A stretch of DNA of 64,000 nt, taken from the NCBI RefSeq assembly GCF_003286085.1, contig NW_020825289.1, forward strand, positions 3,038,001 to 3,102,000, given 5' to 3'. Below are positions 36,501-49,000 of the stretch, in pieces; within the stretch, counting starts at the first letter, position 1, and each line of letters starts with the position of its first letter. Below the pieces are notes generated by a model that saw only the letters and a program-made list of their open reading frames with translations, did not search any database and was not told the origin of the DNA. Source of the DNA: Drosophila persimilis (lineage: Eukaryota > Arthropoda > Insecta > Diptera > Drosophilidae). Made by a program: the position numbers and the translations under genes.

Positions 36501-39500
36501 ACTTTCCGTTTTATACTTTCTGTTCCTCAGATTTGTTTCCAATTGCTTGTGTATTCAACGTTCGTTTCCATCAATCAAAGCCCCTGCCACTGCCACTGCC
36601 ACTGCCATGGTGACTGCGATTGCAATTTATTGGAGGCTGATAAGTGCTGGAATAATGCTACTTAAAGTTTTTTGAAATATACTCTCAAGCGAGGTTCCGG
36701 GCATTCTCATATATTTTTTGGTGTCTCCAAATACATCATACATAACAATTAGTCAAATCGCCTTTCAACGCTAAAAAGAAACAAAGACACGTCGAGACCA
36801 TTTCCATTTGTGATACAGCTATGAATTTAAATTAATTGTTTTGTCAATTCAAAGTTAAGCTTGTTCTCGCACCATGAAATTGTCTTCCAATGCAAACTTT
36901 CAGTTTCTTTGAAGTTCCCCAACTCTGAAATCAATTTGCCTTTTGCTTGGGTGCCACGCCGAAGCCCGCATATTTGCATAGAAATCTCTCACACGGTACG
37001 ATATACTATGTACTTTTGTATACATAAATGTATATATATTTTTATATTTATAATTAATAAACTTTTAGGACTCGCTTGTGTATATACACGTAATCAAGCT
37101 GGGTAACTTTTTTAAATTTATGCAAATTCCATTCATTTCGATCCGATGCTGAAATTTGTCGATTCTAGTTCTAAAGCTAAGATACTCATACAAACGAATG
37201 ACACCATTATAACAGCACATCGGGTTGAGGAAGACGTACATATATCGATCAACACGGACCATCGCTTCAGACCATCTCCAGCAGGCACTGGAGCTCACAG
37301 TGAACGGTCCATACTAATTTGGATAGCATAGTGCATGCCGACACGGTTAATTTATGCTGAGACTAGCTGAGCAGATATTAATATTAATTAATTACAAATT
37401 AATTTCATCTCTTTTGATCAACAAAGCATACCAGCAGCCCATCTATAAAATTCATATTCAGCTGAAAACAATTACCAAATTGATGCCGAGCTCTTGATAC
37501 TCTTTCAGATGGATCGATTCCATAGCAGCTTCCCCTCACTACAGTTTCTGTTTCGATCGTTCCAATGGCCGCTGATATTAAGATACGGTTTCGAGGGTTA
37601 AGAATTTTACTGCGCACATAAAACATAAACAGGTGGCGGCTGTTAGATAAAGAATAATCATAATACTTTACTTTATATATTATGCAGATGGAACCTTCTC
37701 AGCGTACCAAATAGTTTGTAAAAATGAATATACCCTCTTCGGTGGTATGAACATAAACAGACAAAATATATTGACAAGACTTTTACTTTTCTGCTTAGAA
37801 TGCGGGCTACATACACTGATTTTCTATTGTCTTCTCAGTGGATTCAAGCTGGTAATATCTTTATTATAGACGTCTTTGAAACCTGATTAATTTGTGTTTT
37901 TTTTTTTTACCAAATTCCTTAAACTATTGTGCTGCAAAAAATACTTGGAAAGTTCCGATTGATGAGTTCGCATTAATAGCAACGTTTTGTTTTAAATAAA
38001 AATCTTGAAATCTTTTAATAAAATCTTTTGTTTCAATTAATAACGCTTTAGTTGAATAAGAAACAATGTGACATCGTAGTAAACAAAAAAAAAGTTAAGA
38101 ACCTACACATCCTCCGGTGTACAGGTCGGGAATATTAAGTACTAGTAATTTTCTACAACTTTCATTACATCTTACATACCCAATGGGGGGCTTGGCCCTC
38201 GGTTCTTGCATTTATTTCAGTATTTTTCTGTTTTCTGATCAGTACCAAATGTAGAACCTGCACACAGGCTCCAACTAGAGGTCGAAGATTATTCATGATT
38301 CTGCTGTTAAGAAATGTCGATTTAAAGTTTATGAATCAGCCGTAAATTATAAAATTTGAAAATATCCCTTTGCATGGTCGAACGGTATGCTACAGCCCTC
38401 TCAGTGAGTTTAAATCAGGGCCACTAATGTTTTTCTGGGGTCTCCAAATTGATAAATATTTCCCTGTAGGAATATCAATTTCCAATCAATGCTCACGTGT
38501 GTTAAATGAGGTTAAGTCTTTAATTATGTCCTGACTAAACATACATACGAATTAATCAGACGAAGCTTACTCATAAGTATATACATATATTACAAAATAT
38601 GTACGAGTATGTAAAAACTTATACTTATGTACCTTAAGCATCGAAATGATTATAGTAACACTGCTGCGTGGGAGATGGCCACAGAATACAGATGGAAAAC
38701 TACAATATAAAATTAATTTAGACTGGTAATGCTGCTATATTGCTGCGGATTTCACTGCAATGGAATTTTTTGTTTGTTTTTGAGTTTGATATTAAATGAC
38801 TCATTTAGTTAAATAATTCTAATAGTTTTCATTGAAATGTTAATCCAAAGCCATGGCACAGAATTTATGCAAAGTGCTGTGAGGAAACTGTGCAAATGTA
38901 GTGCTAAAAACATCGTAAAATATACAAGTTGTAAATGGATTTTCAAAACATGCTAAACGCCCCACCAATACAAAGACGTCGATGATATGATTGTACCCCG
39001 GGCCCACTTGGCCGGATCAAGTTTAGCTCCGCTTCATTAATCAGAGTGCTGACAAATGTCTCTAAGCTACTTCACTTAAGAATCTTGGCACCGCCGTATA
39101 CTCGTATGCTTGGCTGCAGTCTGTATCTGCTCTGCTCCCTATTTCCGCTACGGAAATACATATGATTAGATATGGTAGCCACAAGTTGCGCTCCGCTTTT
39201 GTCGGCCAGTAAACTCTCGCAGCTTATGAGAGACGTGCTGCTGAGCTGACATAATGGGCAACTCTTATTCTGAAATTAGCATAATTCCGGCATTTTCAAA
39301 CAAACTCATCTAAAATTTGAAATAGAATACTGTGGAAGAACTATAATCTGCCCCGATACCCATTGAAATGATTGCAAGTCCGCAGCTGCCCTCATCGAAA
39401 ATAATGAACCGGAACCGGTTTCACCGCGTCCACTTGTATCCATATACGTATGTATGTATATGTAGATATGTATGTACCTATTACCTCTTGGCATCTCCCA

Positions 39501-40900
39501 GATTTGTATGCTTGGCTTTGAAGTAAGGCGATGGCAGCATAAACATAAACATATAAACTATTAATGCCGTAGCGATAAAAGTACCAACAAAAATAAAGAA
39601 GAGCGTACTTTGTCGAACCTTAAATTATAACTTAAAACTAAAATTACAAAATATTTACAATGTATCGAATCAGATATTTTATTTAAAGTTACAAGTAAAT
39701 TGAAAACCCATTTTAAATATTTGGTAGCATTTTTCCCTTAAGTAATTATTTCTATTTCAGATCTGCTTTTGATTGATATTAAATTAAAAACTCAGAGGCT
39801 GGTTTGCAAAGAAACATACGGATATACAATCCAATTGGCTGGATACTAATGCTAATGTACATATGTATGTCTGGTATATCCTATTTATAGGTTATAGGAG
39901 ATCTTCTTTCTGTACGTTACAATCATATGAACAGAAATGGTATCCTGTGAGAGGATAAAAAACGGGGACAGAAATAGAATAAAGTCAAAAAATACTAGGT
40001 CGATCCTGGAACAAAACTTTTAACATGGGTATAGTGGAATCTGGACAGAAGAAGAATGTTCCACTGTATAATAAAATGCCTAAGCCTAGAAAAACTTGCC
40101 TCACAGGTTAAAGCAACAAAACAGCGGAGCAACCATTCCTTCTATTTTGCTTTGCAGCAGTTTCACTCAACCAGTAAGGTCGGTCAACAGACGACCTTGA
40201 GACCCAGAGCCAAGACACTGGGCTGGCAGTCTAGTCACGTCACAAATAATCATACTTGGAGCTTGACCACAAAACCACGTAACTGCAGGTTTGCCATAAG
40301 ACGATGGGGATCCGCCTTTTAAATTGGTTAAAGGAGCAGAAGTTTTTTATCATCTGCTGGAATGTAGACTGGCAGGGTCGATTCTTTTTGCGGACTCTTT
40401 TCTTAGAACCAAGTATCCAGCTACGTCTGAGTTTGTAGCTGGAATTGTATTTTTCGTAAAACTGGAATTAATTAAAATCTAATTTTAACTACTGCAATTA
40501 ACATCGTATTCGATATCCCGTTGAGCTGTATGCGACGGTAGGCTCCCTGATTGTCTTCAGATAATGAAGCTAAGAGCTCGGGCGATGTTGGCAGGCGTGG
40601 ACTAGAGTTGAACGCTTAATAGTCACGTAGGCCTTCCCCTAAGCGACAAAGATAAGATTAAAAAATTTAAAAGCTGGGTGAGACATTGACCTTAAAGAAA
40701 AAATAATGATACTGTGTGCAGGACACAATATTAAACTATGTACCCGAGATCTAAATTCTGTCTAGACAATTAAGACGATGGGTAGTTTTAACATATGTAG
40801 ACAGTTGTGTATGCTGAACATTTTGCGAACTCACACAAAGAGCTCTTTGATATGCAAAATCCTAATAATCAATAAAACCGTATAGCAACAGCGAATAAGC
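30576..40900. other. Long gene-poor region
   Basis: About 10 kb in which I find no ORF with recognisable domain, no tRNA-like fold and no DINE copy. Short (CA)n, (TATG)n and (GTT)n tracts are scattered, for example TGTTGTTGTTGTT near 33043. Given the long introns of the downstream gene, part of this could be distal regulatory DNA of scarface; that is inference from position only. Confidence 0.35.
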
Positions 40901-40927
40901 GCAGTAGCTTGTGAGTTTTTATCTCAT

Positions 40928-41194
40928 ATGAAAATCGCACAAGCCCTCTGTTTTCCTTTTGATACTTTAAGCAGATTATTCCGATACAAAACCAGAGGAT
41001 GCAACGACTCGATAGATATTGCCCCAAATATCCGTATGAATAATTATAAAAGCATGATAAAATACCATTACAAAATATGGATGCCCGAAGAGCACGAAGA
41101 GCAAATAAACAGCACTTACAAGGCTGCAAAGAACATCTTGGCGGCTTGTAAAAATGCCCAAGAAATATTTGATGAACACAACAAAAAATGTTAG
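40928..41194 (+). CDS. Possible small protein gene, 88 aa, unknown
   Basis: An ATG-started ORF with protein-like composition, rich in Lys, Asn, Glu and Ala, and a likely helical C-terminal half (YKAAKNILAACKNAQEIFDE). No signal peptide, membrane span or known motif. No splice signals or promoter could be tied to it. An overlapping minus-strand ORF of similar length exists, which weakens the call. Confidence 0.25.
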   Translation: MKIAQALCFPFDTLSRLFRYKTRGCNDSIDIAPNIRMNNYKSMIKYHYKIWMPEEHEEQINSTYKAAKNILAACKNAQEIFDEHNKKC

Positions 41195-41533
41195 CTGCTA
41201 AAAAATGGACAGCTGTGCATGCGTCAAAGGTGGCCACACCGACTTTGCGAGGCGTTTGCTGTCATTTGCTGCATTAACAAATAACCGTAAATGTTCGCAT
41301 TGCCATAGGTCAGCATGGACTCAAAGCTCCGCCTTGGCGCTGCGGGGTCGGCTTGAATGAATAGCATTCATTTTTCAATGTGCCAATGCAAAGCTTGCAT
41401 GAAAATGCCATTAGAATGGGAATGAACCTTCTAATTATGTGGCTGCCCTCTGGCCCAGTCACAGTCCATCCGAGAGATGATAGATGCGCGAGATTTCGTT
41501 GAAGCAAGCACCAACATGGTAAGTCCCGATGGA

Positions 41534-41605
41534 CGCCTAGTTCTCAGAGACTATCGGAGCGAGAGCAGACTAATTTTTATGTCCTGACTCCTGGGATATA
41601 ACTGC
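41534..41605 (-). mobile_element. Very short DINE-like fragment (tentative)
   Basis: CGCCTAGTTCTCAGAGACTAT, GAGAGCAGACTAATTTTTAT and GACTCCTGGGATAT match in order a segment of the inverted DINE body. Short and mutated, so only tentative. Confidence 0.35.
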
Positions 41606-42180
41606 AGACAGTTGTCAGGATCTAAAAACGAGTATTTCGAAATATATTTACTAATGGAGAGTAGCTTGAGAGACACTTGTGTGTCGAATTGTGAAATTTT
41701 TCAAATTAAAATCACATTTGAATCGCTCTTGACTTAAATCTCAGGCAGCCAAAAGCAATAATTGTAACGGGCATTTGATTTCCGAGGCAAGCTCGTATTC
41801 ACCTGGCATAATTACACAAGATGATGGCTTTCATCATAGCTCCAATGATCCGAAGCGAACAGTTGTGGTCCAATTGTAGTATCAATGGACTCCAGACTGA
41901 CCTGATGAAAAACCACAAGCATACAATAAGCCAGTGTATTTGGCAAATATGATTTTTAATGCAATCTCATCGGGGCATGTCACCACCATGATCAACTATG
42001 ACTTGTTCAATTAGAAGCACACTTCCCGCATACGCAAGCAAGAGCTAACTTTTGGGTTGCTTTCGATCACGATCGCTAAGGGTGATCTAACGCCCTTACA
42101 CCCTACATATGTATGTACCTACTTATATATGTATATGTATGTACGAATACTTTATGATTACGAGTATATCAAACAACTGA

Positions 42181-42546
42181 ATTATAAGAGATGTCATCGG
42201 TGTGTGCCTGCGAGGAGATGATTTGCAAAAGAAGAGGACTTGGGGGCGTCACTGCTGGCAGCAGATCAACAGTGACAGTGACCTTAACCGGCTTTCCAAT
42301 TTACAAGCATCGCCCGAAATCCAAAATCTGGCTGGTAAATGCCCATTAATTGTACTAACTTTTGATAAGCATAACAAATACATGTACGAACCGGGGGCAT
42401 GCGAAATAATGATGAAACTTATGACAGATTGGTGGCTTGGCAGTGGCCTAGGCTCCACCAATGCAAAAATAGTATCTATCGGATGTATCTCGCTACTTGC
42501 ATATTCGTATATGAACATGTTGAGCAAACTGAAAAATAGTAATTAG
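42181..42546 (+). CDS. Possible exon or small gene, unknown
   Basis: An open frame following a stop at 42178-42180, about 120 codons long, without an ATG near its beginning. Content is protein-like (CPLIVLTFDKHNKYMYEPGA, MTDWWLGSG) and ends in a weak hydrophobic stretch (IVSIGCISLLAYSYMNML). It could be a terminal exon or a chance frame. No family recognised. Confidence 0.2.
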   Translation: MIRDVIGVCLRGDDLQKKRTWGRHCWQQINSDSDLNRLSNLQASPEIQNLAGKCPLIVLTFDKHNKYMYEPGACEIMMKLMTDWWLGSGLGSTNAKIVSIGCISLLAYSYMNMLSKLKNSN

Positions 42547-43571
42547 CGTGCCCCTAAACTATTATCTAATATATTAAATACATATAAAAATACACCTAAA
42601 ACAAATCAGAGTACAACATAGACCACACGTTTGAGTTGTCGCTGATGCTTTGATTTAATTTGTTTTGGCAAATTGCAACATTGTTTTAGTGGAACGGATT
42701 CGGATTTCTTAGCGCTCTGATTCGGATCCAATTTCTCCACACTAAGGTATTATTGATAACGTCCAAGACTTTTCAGCCCAGCCCAAGCCGGACAAATAGA
42801 TACATATATAATTATGTGTATTGTGTTCGGGAGTAATTTCGTATGAGCGTTTACCCTTGACAGATGTCGCATTTTTAGTATATGATTCATCAGCATCCCA
42901 GCAAGGCAATTTGTTGACGATTGCTAGTGCCTAGAACTACCCGGATTTGTTTTTCCGCCATTTCATTATAGTGCCTTTAATTTACTACGAGACTCATAAT
43001 ATAATAATACTTTAATGCCACAAAAAGTGTTCTGCGGACACCACAAATCGAAAAGTACAATACATATTTAGGCTCCACACACAGCAAACTAAATATTATT
43101 TGGACAAGGCTCAAAGAACGAAATCCATTAGTAGGAACCAGAGAGCCAAAAATACTACTAATAAAAATGTAAAGCCCACTGAAATGGCAAAGCCAAAAGC
43201 AGGCGAAAACAAATTAAGTCCCTGGCCAAGCGGAAAGCTGCTGGGAATGCGCATAGTGACATACAGTAAGCAAAGAGATGCCAACTCTCAACACGCAGCT
43301 GCGACTTCCAGGGGCAAAGCAAGAGCACGAGATCCAACTTTTGGAGCTTACTCTCAGAGACAACAAAACGAAAGTGAGCATGAGAGTTAGCTTCGCTGTT
43401 GGCGTTGGCGTCAGCTTCAGCGTTGGCGTTGGCGTTGACTCATCTGCTGGCTGAGCTGCAAGCGTATCGTTTACTCGTACCTCTTCTGCGCGGCTTGAGG
43501 CTGCTGCGGACGGCTGAGTCTGCGGCCGCGCAGCGGAGCGGCGGCAACGCAAGCAGCGCCTGCTTGGTACA
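42547..43571. other. Intergenic region rising in GC toward a possible promoter
   Basis: AT-rich until about 43380, then GTTGGCGTTGGCGTCAGCTT-type short repeats (43395-43440) and a GC-rich block with GCGGCCGCGCAGCGGAGCGG (43520-43545). The composition change fits a promoter-proximal region. Confidence 0.3.
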
Positions 43572-43611
43572 TATAAAACAGACGATCTTGGTAAAATATT
43601 CACAATCATTT
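43572..43611 (+). promoter_or_regulatory. Possible core promoter (TATAAAA plus TCATTT initiator-like)
   Basis: TATAAAA at 43572-43578 is followed by TCATTT (fits the fly initiator TCAKTY) at 43606-43611, a few bases farther than the usual TATA-to-start distance. A GTAAGCG donor-like site lies at about 43666. This could be the start of scarface with a non-coding first exon spliced to the acceptor at 45981, but no transcript evidence exists here. Confidence 0.25.
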
Positions 43612-45981
43612 TCAAGCTGTTCGTACGCGCGCTCGAGTCGAGAGGTGTCTGGATTTTTTCAGTGTAAGCGACGGCGTCAATAGATTTAGTAAAGTTATCG
43701 GTGTGCCATATGCAAAAAGTGCTCAGACCCAAGTTCAATGAAAGCTGCTCAGCCACAGCCGCAGACTCTTAACGAACGGAAAAAGTGACTGGCCAATTGG
43801 TGGTGAAGTGAAAATCCAAAGGACGTCCGAGAATAGCGAATCCCTAGTGTGCCCTGACCTCGATATAGGATCAGCCACAGATGCTGCAATTTATACCGCT
43901 ACTCTAAGTACGAGTATAAATTGTGCTGCAGCAGCCTTTTGTGGCTAGAAATTAAATTCATCTGCAGTTGATTGATTGATGGATAGTTTCATTGATTCAG
44001 TTGCAGTTGTCGCTTCTCTGCGGATGCCTAGTCCCGTCCCTGCCTCTGCCTGTCTGCATGTCCACCCATGTCTGTCCCCCTCTACCCCGCTACCCTCTCA
44101 CCATTCCGCAGTTTCTTGTCTGTCTCATGCAACCATTTCGACCGTTGCTTGGAGTGCTGGAAATTTATTTGTTGGAGATGCGATCTGAACTTTGCAGTTG
44201 ATTGTTTTGTGTTTTGTTGCACTGTTGCAAAATACAGCAGCGCAAAAATCTGCAGTTTTAAATTATGTGAAAAGCGGCCACAGAACAGCGGCAGTAGACA
44301 CCACAGATGCTGCAACTTATACACAGCAATGGCATGGGCATTAAATTACTAATCGTACCAGCACAAAACAAAAGACAATGTATGTACATATGTATATGCA
44401 TATATGTACATATGTATACTACCTATAACACCTACATGCGTCGTACGAGTTCTTGAAGGAGGAAGAAGAGTTTTACGAATATGGGATTGGAAGGTCTAAG
44501 CTATTTGCCAATGGCGATTTGAGATTCAATTAGTTAACAGGCCCCGATTGGAGCCTCAAGAAAGTTTGTCGCTTTTTCGAGTCTTTTGTTTTTCCCCTCG
44601 GTCTGGACGTCCATCAATTCCCGCTGAAAGTGTGTCAATGAATCGTTTGTGGTAGCCGCGGGTAGATTTTTGACTGCGCATATGTATGTACATATATGTA
44701 TGTATTATTATATGTATATGAGGAAAAAATATTATACGCAACTCAATAAATTCTAAGCTCATGAAATAGAAAGTAGAAATTCGCAGAATTTCTAAATCCA
44801 AGGCAAAAGTTAATAGTCTGGTCAATCAAATGACTCAAAGAAACTCTGAAAATATTTTATGCAAATTTTGTTTGGTAAAAACCAGCAATTTAATTTGTTC
44901 ATAGTCAACTATTTTTAGGTTTGACTCACGCCGAACGCATCCCGCAATTTGGCTCAGAGATCGATTTAGCGATTGGGCACGAGCTCGGCTTAGTTCTTGT
45001 TGAGATTTTGTTTATGGTCACATGCAAATTTCACCAGCTCTTGCTGGCTAAAACAATCAGGCTGACGATTTATGAGCCAAGATACCTGAGACACTGATTT
45101 AACTCGGCCTGACTGAGAATAGATTTTGGCAAATCATGCTTATCCGGATCTGATTGTGGGAAAACACCAGCAAAGCTCCTCGGCTAACCAACTCAAATTC
45201 AGTCATCACAACTCTGCCAGTACTGCCAGTCTTTCCGTATGGGAGGGGGCTCATGCTATACATATAATAAAATATCGTCAATTATGAAATTGACGCTCTA
45301 AACACCAAACGACTGCCGCCCCTTTGCGTAACGCACGCTTCTTCAGATCTTCAGAGCAGACAGCAGTAGCGGGGCCACCAGAGAAGTCGTTTATCCGACT
45401 AAGAAGCTCTGACAAATTGCACACGTACTCGTGTCTACACACTACTACTGCATACATTTTGCAAAAGTGTTTAGATGTCTGAGAACCGGTGGGGAGCGGG
45501 TAGCGGATAGCTGGGACGAGGGAGGAGGGACCGGTAATCTCACACCCAACCGCGCCAGTACGAGTTGTCTTGAGTTAACTTAAGCTCCTCCTTTGGACAA
45601 GCTACTTCGTCTTCAGTGTTGGCGGAGCAGCAAGTGCCATTTGCCATCGATATCGCGATCTCGGGCCTGACTGTCTGCCCCATCATCTATGGAATATCCT
45701 CCATAATATCATCCATCTCCATAGCTGACAAATACTCGGGTGGCTTCGCATATCCAGCTTTTCGACTTTTATGGGTCTTTCACGATCCCGTCGCGAAATG
45801 TTGTCATGACGCTGTTTGCATCTTGACGATGACGAAACACTGCTCAATCGATTACGCGAGTCACTCTGTATATTCTTGATTGTCACTGGCACCTTCTTGT
45901 TCGACTCTTAGCCTTTATACTTAGGTACATACAAATGCAGCTTATTGGCCGCTGTTAATCGAAATATTGTCTTCTCCGCAG
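43612..45981. other. Possible first intron/5' region of scarface
   Basis: No gene is supported. It contains dense TATG/CATA microsatellites (44379-44420 and 44680-44705). CTTCTCCGCAG at 45971-45981 is a splice acceptor directly upstream of the first coding exon of scarface, so an upstream untranslated exon must exist. Confidence 0.4.
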
Positions 45982-46021
45982 GTTTTTCGTAGCAACACAG
46001 AGCAAAGTGAAAGCAAAAGCC

Positions 46022-49000
46022 ATGTTCCGATTTCGAGAACAGTTCGCAGTCGTCCTTTCCATGGCGATGCTGGCGCTGGCTCTGGCTCTGGCCAGTGCCG
46101 ACTACCAGGGCAACATGTTTCTCAACGGGCAGTACAAGAACGGCGCTAAGGAGCACCAGGAGACCCACTTCTCCGTGAACGCCGCATCGAACGTCTTCCT
46201 GAATCACGCTATCATCAGCCGCCAAGCCTCGCCCTTCCAGGGCCCCACATACCTGCCGCCAAAGGAGTTCCTGAAGTGCGCCTCAGGCCAGCAATGTGTG
46301 CGTCAGGGTCAATGTCAAAACGGATACTACACACAGCAACTGCCCAAGATCCAGGTAAGCCCCAATCCCACCCTAGGAACGGTCGTGCGCTGGACCACTC
46401 TCTAACCCGGGGAACCCATTCATTCGCTTTCAATTTATCCAGTTGTCTATTGCATAATGGACATTGATTTGGGTTTTGCCAGCCACGCAAAAACAACAAT
46501 AAATTTAGTTTGAGCTTGCGCTTGACAAGCTGCCCCAGCTCCCCGACATCCGACCCTATCGGATCCAGCGTGCTCGACCGATCCGCAGCAGCCCTACAAT
46601 CAAAAAATTAAAATCCCGTCCTCAGCGATAACGCGTAAAATATTGCAGTCGTAGTTGTTGCTTGATTAGCCAGCCTGATCTGCGGATGATCGGTGGGGCC
46701 TATACGAACTGGGTTGTTTGGCACAGTTACCGTTATTTTCCGGTTTTTCATTACCGAAATCCGAATCACATACTCGTATACGCGCATTTGTACGCGCTGC
46801 TCTGTGCTCCGCTGCCCAGTCCGGGATGGGAATGTCGTAATCCCAGAAAGTAAAAAGCGAAGTTCATGTTTAATTGCCCCTCGCCAAGTTGGCTTCGCTT
46901 CCACATAAACGTATGTAAAAAAGCTGCCGCTGCTTTGCATATTTTTCAGTGGCGTCGTAGCCCTTCGCGCTCGTAAATAACACAAACAAGACATTCGCAG
47001 GGCAATGCTTCTCCATTGATGCTCGGTTGTCTCGACCACCTGTGCCCGTGTGCCCGTGTGCCCGTGTGCAATTGAGCTGCGGATTTCTCTTTTCTTGTGG
47101 GCTTCCTCCCCACTGCTGTTTGGAGGTGCATATGAAGCTGATGACGCCCATGATGCACAGTAGGGGAAGGACGTGAAAAGGGTGCTCGAGTGCTCGTACC
47201 ACGATGTGAAATTGTGCAAGTCATTTTGGGCATACTGACATTCTTGGGGACGCAATAGGCAACTCTTATGATTATGGGAGACGAGATCCAAGGTGAAGAC
47301 TCCGACAACAAGCTAGCCGACGCCGACGCCGACGCTGACGCCGACGGACACCTAATGAAGTATCTCGTGGCAGTTGGATATAAAATATGCATTTTATTTC
47401 TCACATACACCGCATACTGCACATTGCAAAACTTCTGAATTATGTTTTTTAATTAAAAATTATTGAAGCTAAGGAGCTGCGACGGCGACTCTTGCGGCAC
47501 TGAGTGCTCATTTGACCCAATGACCGACCTGCACAGCGGAGCGCAGTGCAGCGACAAGTTTGGCAAGTCGAATCTAGACAAGAAATGCGTTTTTATTGGC
47601 GACCATCTCAGCTGCACAGAACGTTGCATAGATGCATGCTCTGTTAGGTCTCTGAAGTGGATTGCACCATCGCCATACACTCCCGACCGAATTGAATGGC
47701 AATTGGCGTTATTTACTCCTACTACAATCGCCTAATATCCACTCACGCCATCAAACTTTGCAACAGTTTGCTCACACAAATTGTGGACAAAACAGCAGGC
47801 GAAAAGACTTTGAGCCAACAATTGTCACCCCGACCCGTGGGCGTCTCTCGCTTAGTTCCACCGAGCAAGACAAGATCAAGCACAGCACAGACCAGATCAG
47901 ACCAGCTGGCAGGAGACCGATCAGCCAGTGTCTAGCCAAACTAGGTAACTTGTTTGAACAATCCCAAGCCGTGTGTGATCTTGACATTGACTCACTGCTG
48001 ATGCAGCAGTGCAGCAGAAAGAATTGGGGGAAGGGGAGCGAGAAAATCGCGGGAAATTCGCTGGTTTTTCGCACACCTCATCCGTGTTGATGTGAAATGA
48101 TGGGAAAAATGGCTCATTTTATAGGGAGCTGGAGCTATGCGCAATGCTTAGCATGCAAAGTTATTTTGTCAATAGCCAGGAATGTGAACAAATATTTGAA
48201 CTCGAGTGAGCAGATGGGAATAATTATCGAAACGATTGCAAGTTACGACCACAGCACACCCAAGCAATTAAGGAACACAAATAGAAATGAAATCTCGCAG
48301 ATTTCTCAGACGATGATGTCAAAAAGTTCGCTTTTTGTGTGGGGATCTTTTCCAGTTGTTCCGTCTGTTGATGGGTTTATCAACCTGTGCGTCACATACA
48401 TAATGAACAATCTATAGTATAGATAAATGTCAGATACGTCTCCAGCTCCAGATCCAGCTACAGCTCCGGTCCCGTAAAACGGAAAAGCGAAGCCGCCTCA
48501 TGTAAAACCTCATCCGCTTTTTTACCATAAGCGATCGATTCGAAGACTTGCGGTAAATGTCTCTAATGATGCCCCCCCCCCCCTGGTCTCAGCATTAACA
48601 TCAATCCCATGCCCAATTCATCCACTAACCAGATCCAGGCACTTTCAAAAACCCGAGCTTAAACTTAAGTTATTGCTTTATACCCATTTATTACCCATTT
48701 AGCATGCTTAGCTCGAATATAACCTCATGCTGAATCTCTTCATTACTCAAGGTCATTCTTCAGAACTACGCACGGCTTTTTTAAATGGGTTTCCGATTAT
48801 AGATTTTCTTGTTTTTGGGGCTATAAAGGCAGGAATAAATTAGACGTGGACAGTTTAATTTGTAACATACTCGTACAGGGGCTGATTGATATATTGAGTG
48901 GCAGCTTCTGCGCCACTGTGAACGGGTTTTTCGGACTGTTCTCTTTTATATTCGGCTCACTGGGGACATCTGGGGAAATATACTACTCGTATTTCTAAGA

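Noticed and set aside
43214-43756. Minus-strand ORF of 180 codons
   Set aside because: Composition follows the GTTGGC-type repeats and GC-rich block; low complexity (TPTPT), no domain, no splice context.
46608-47422. Minus-strand ORFs of 110-227 codons in scarface intron 1
   Set aside because: They overlap one another in different frames and cross tandem repeats; no recognisable domain.
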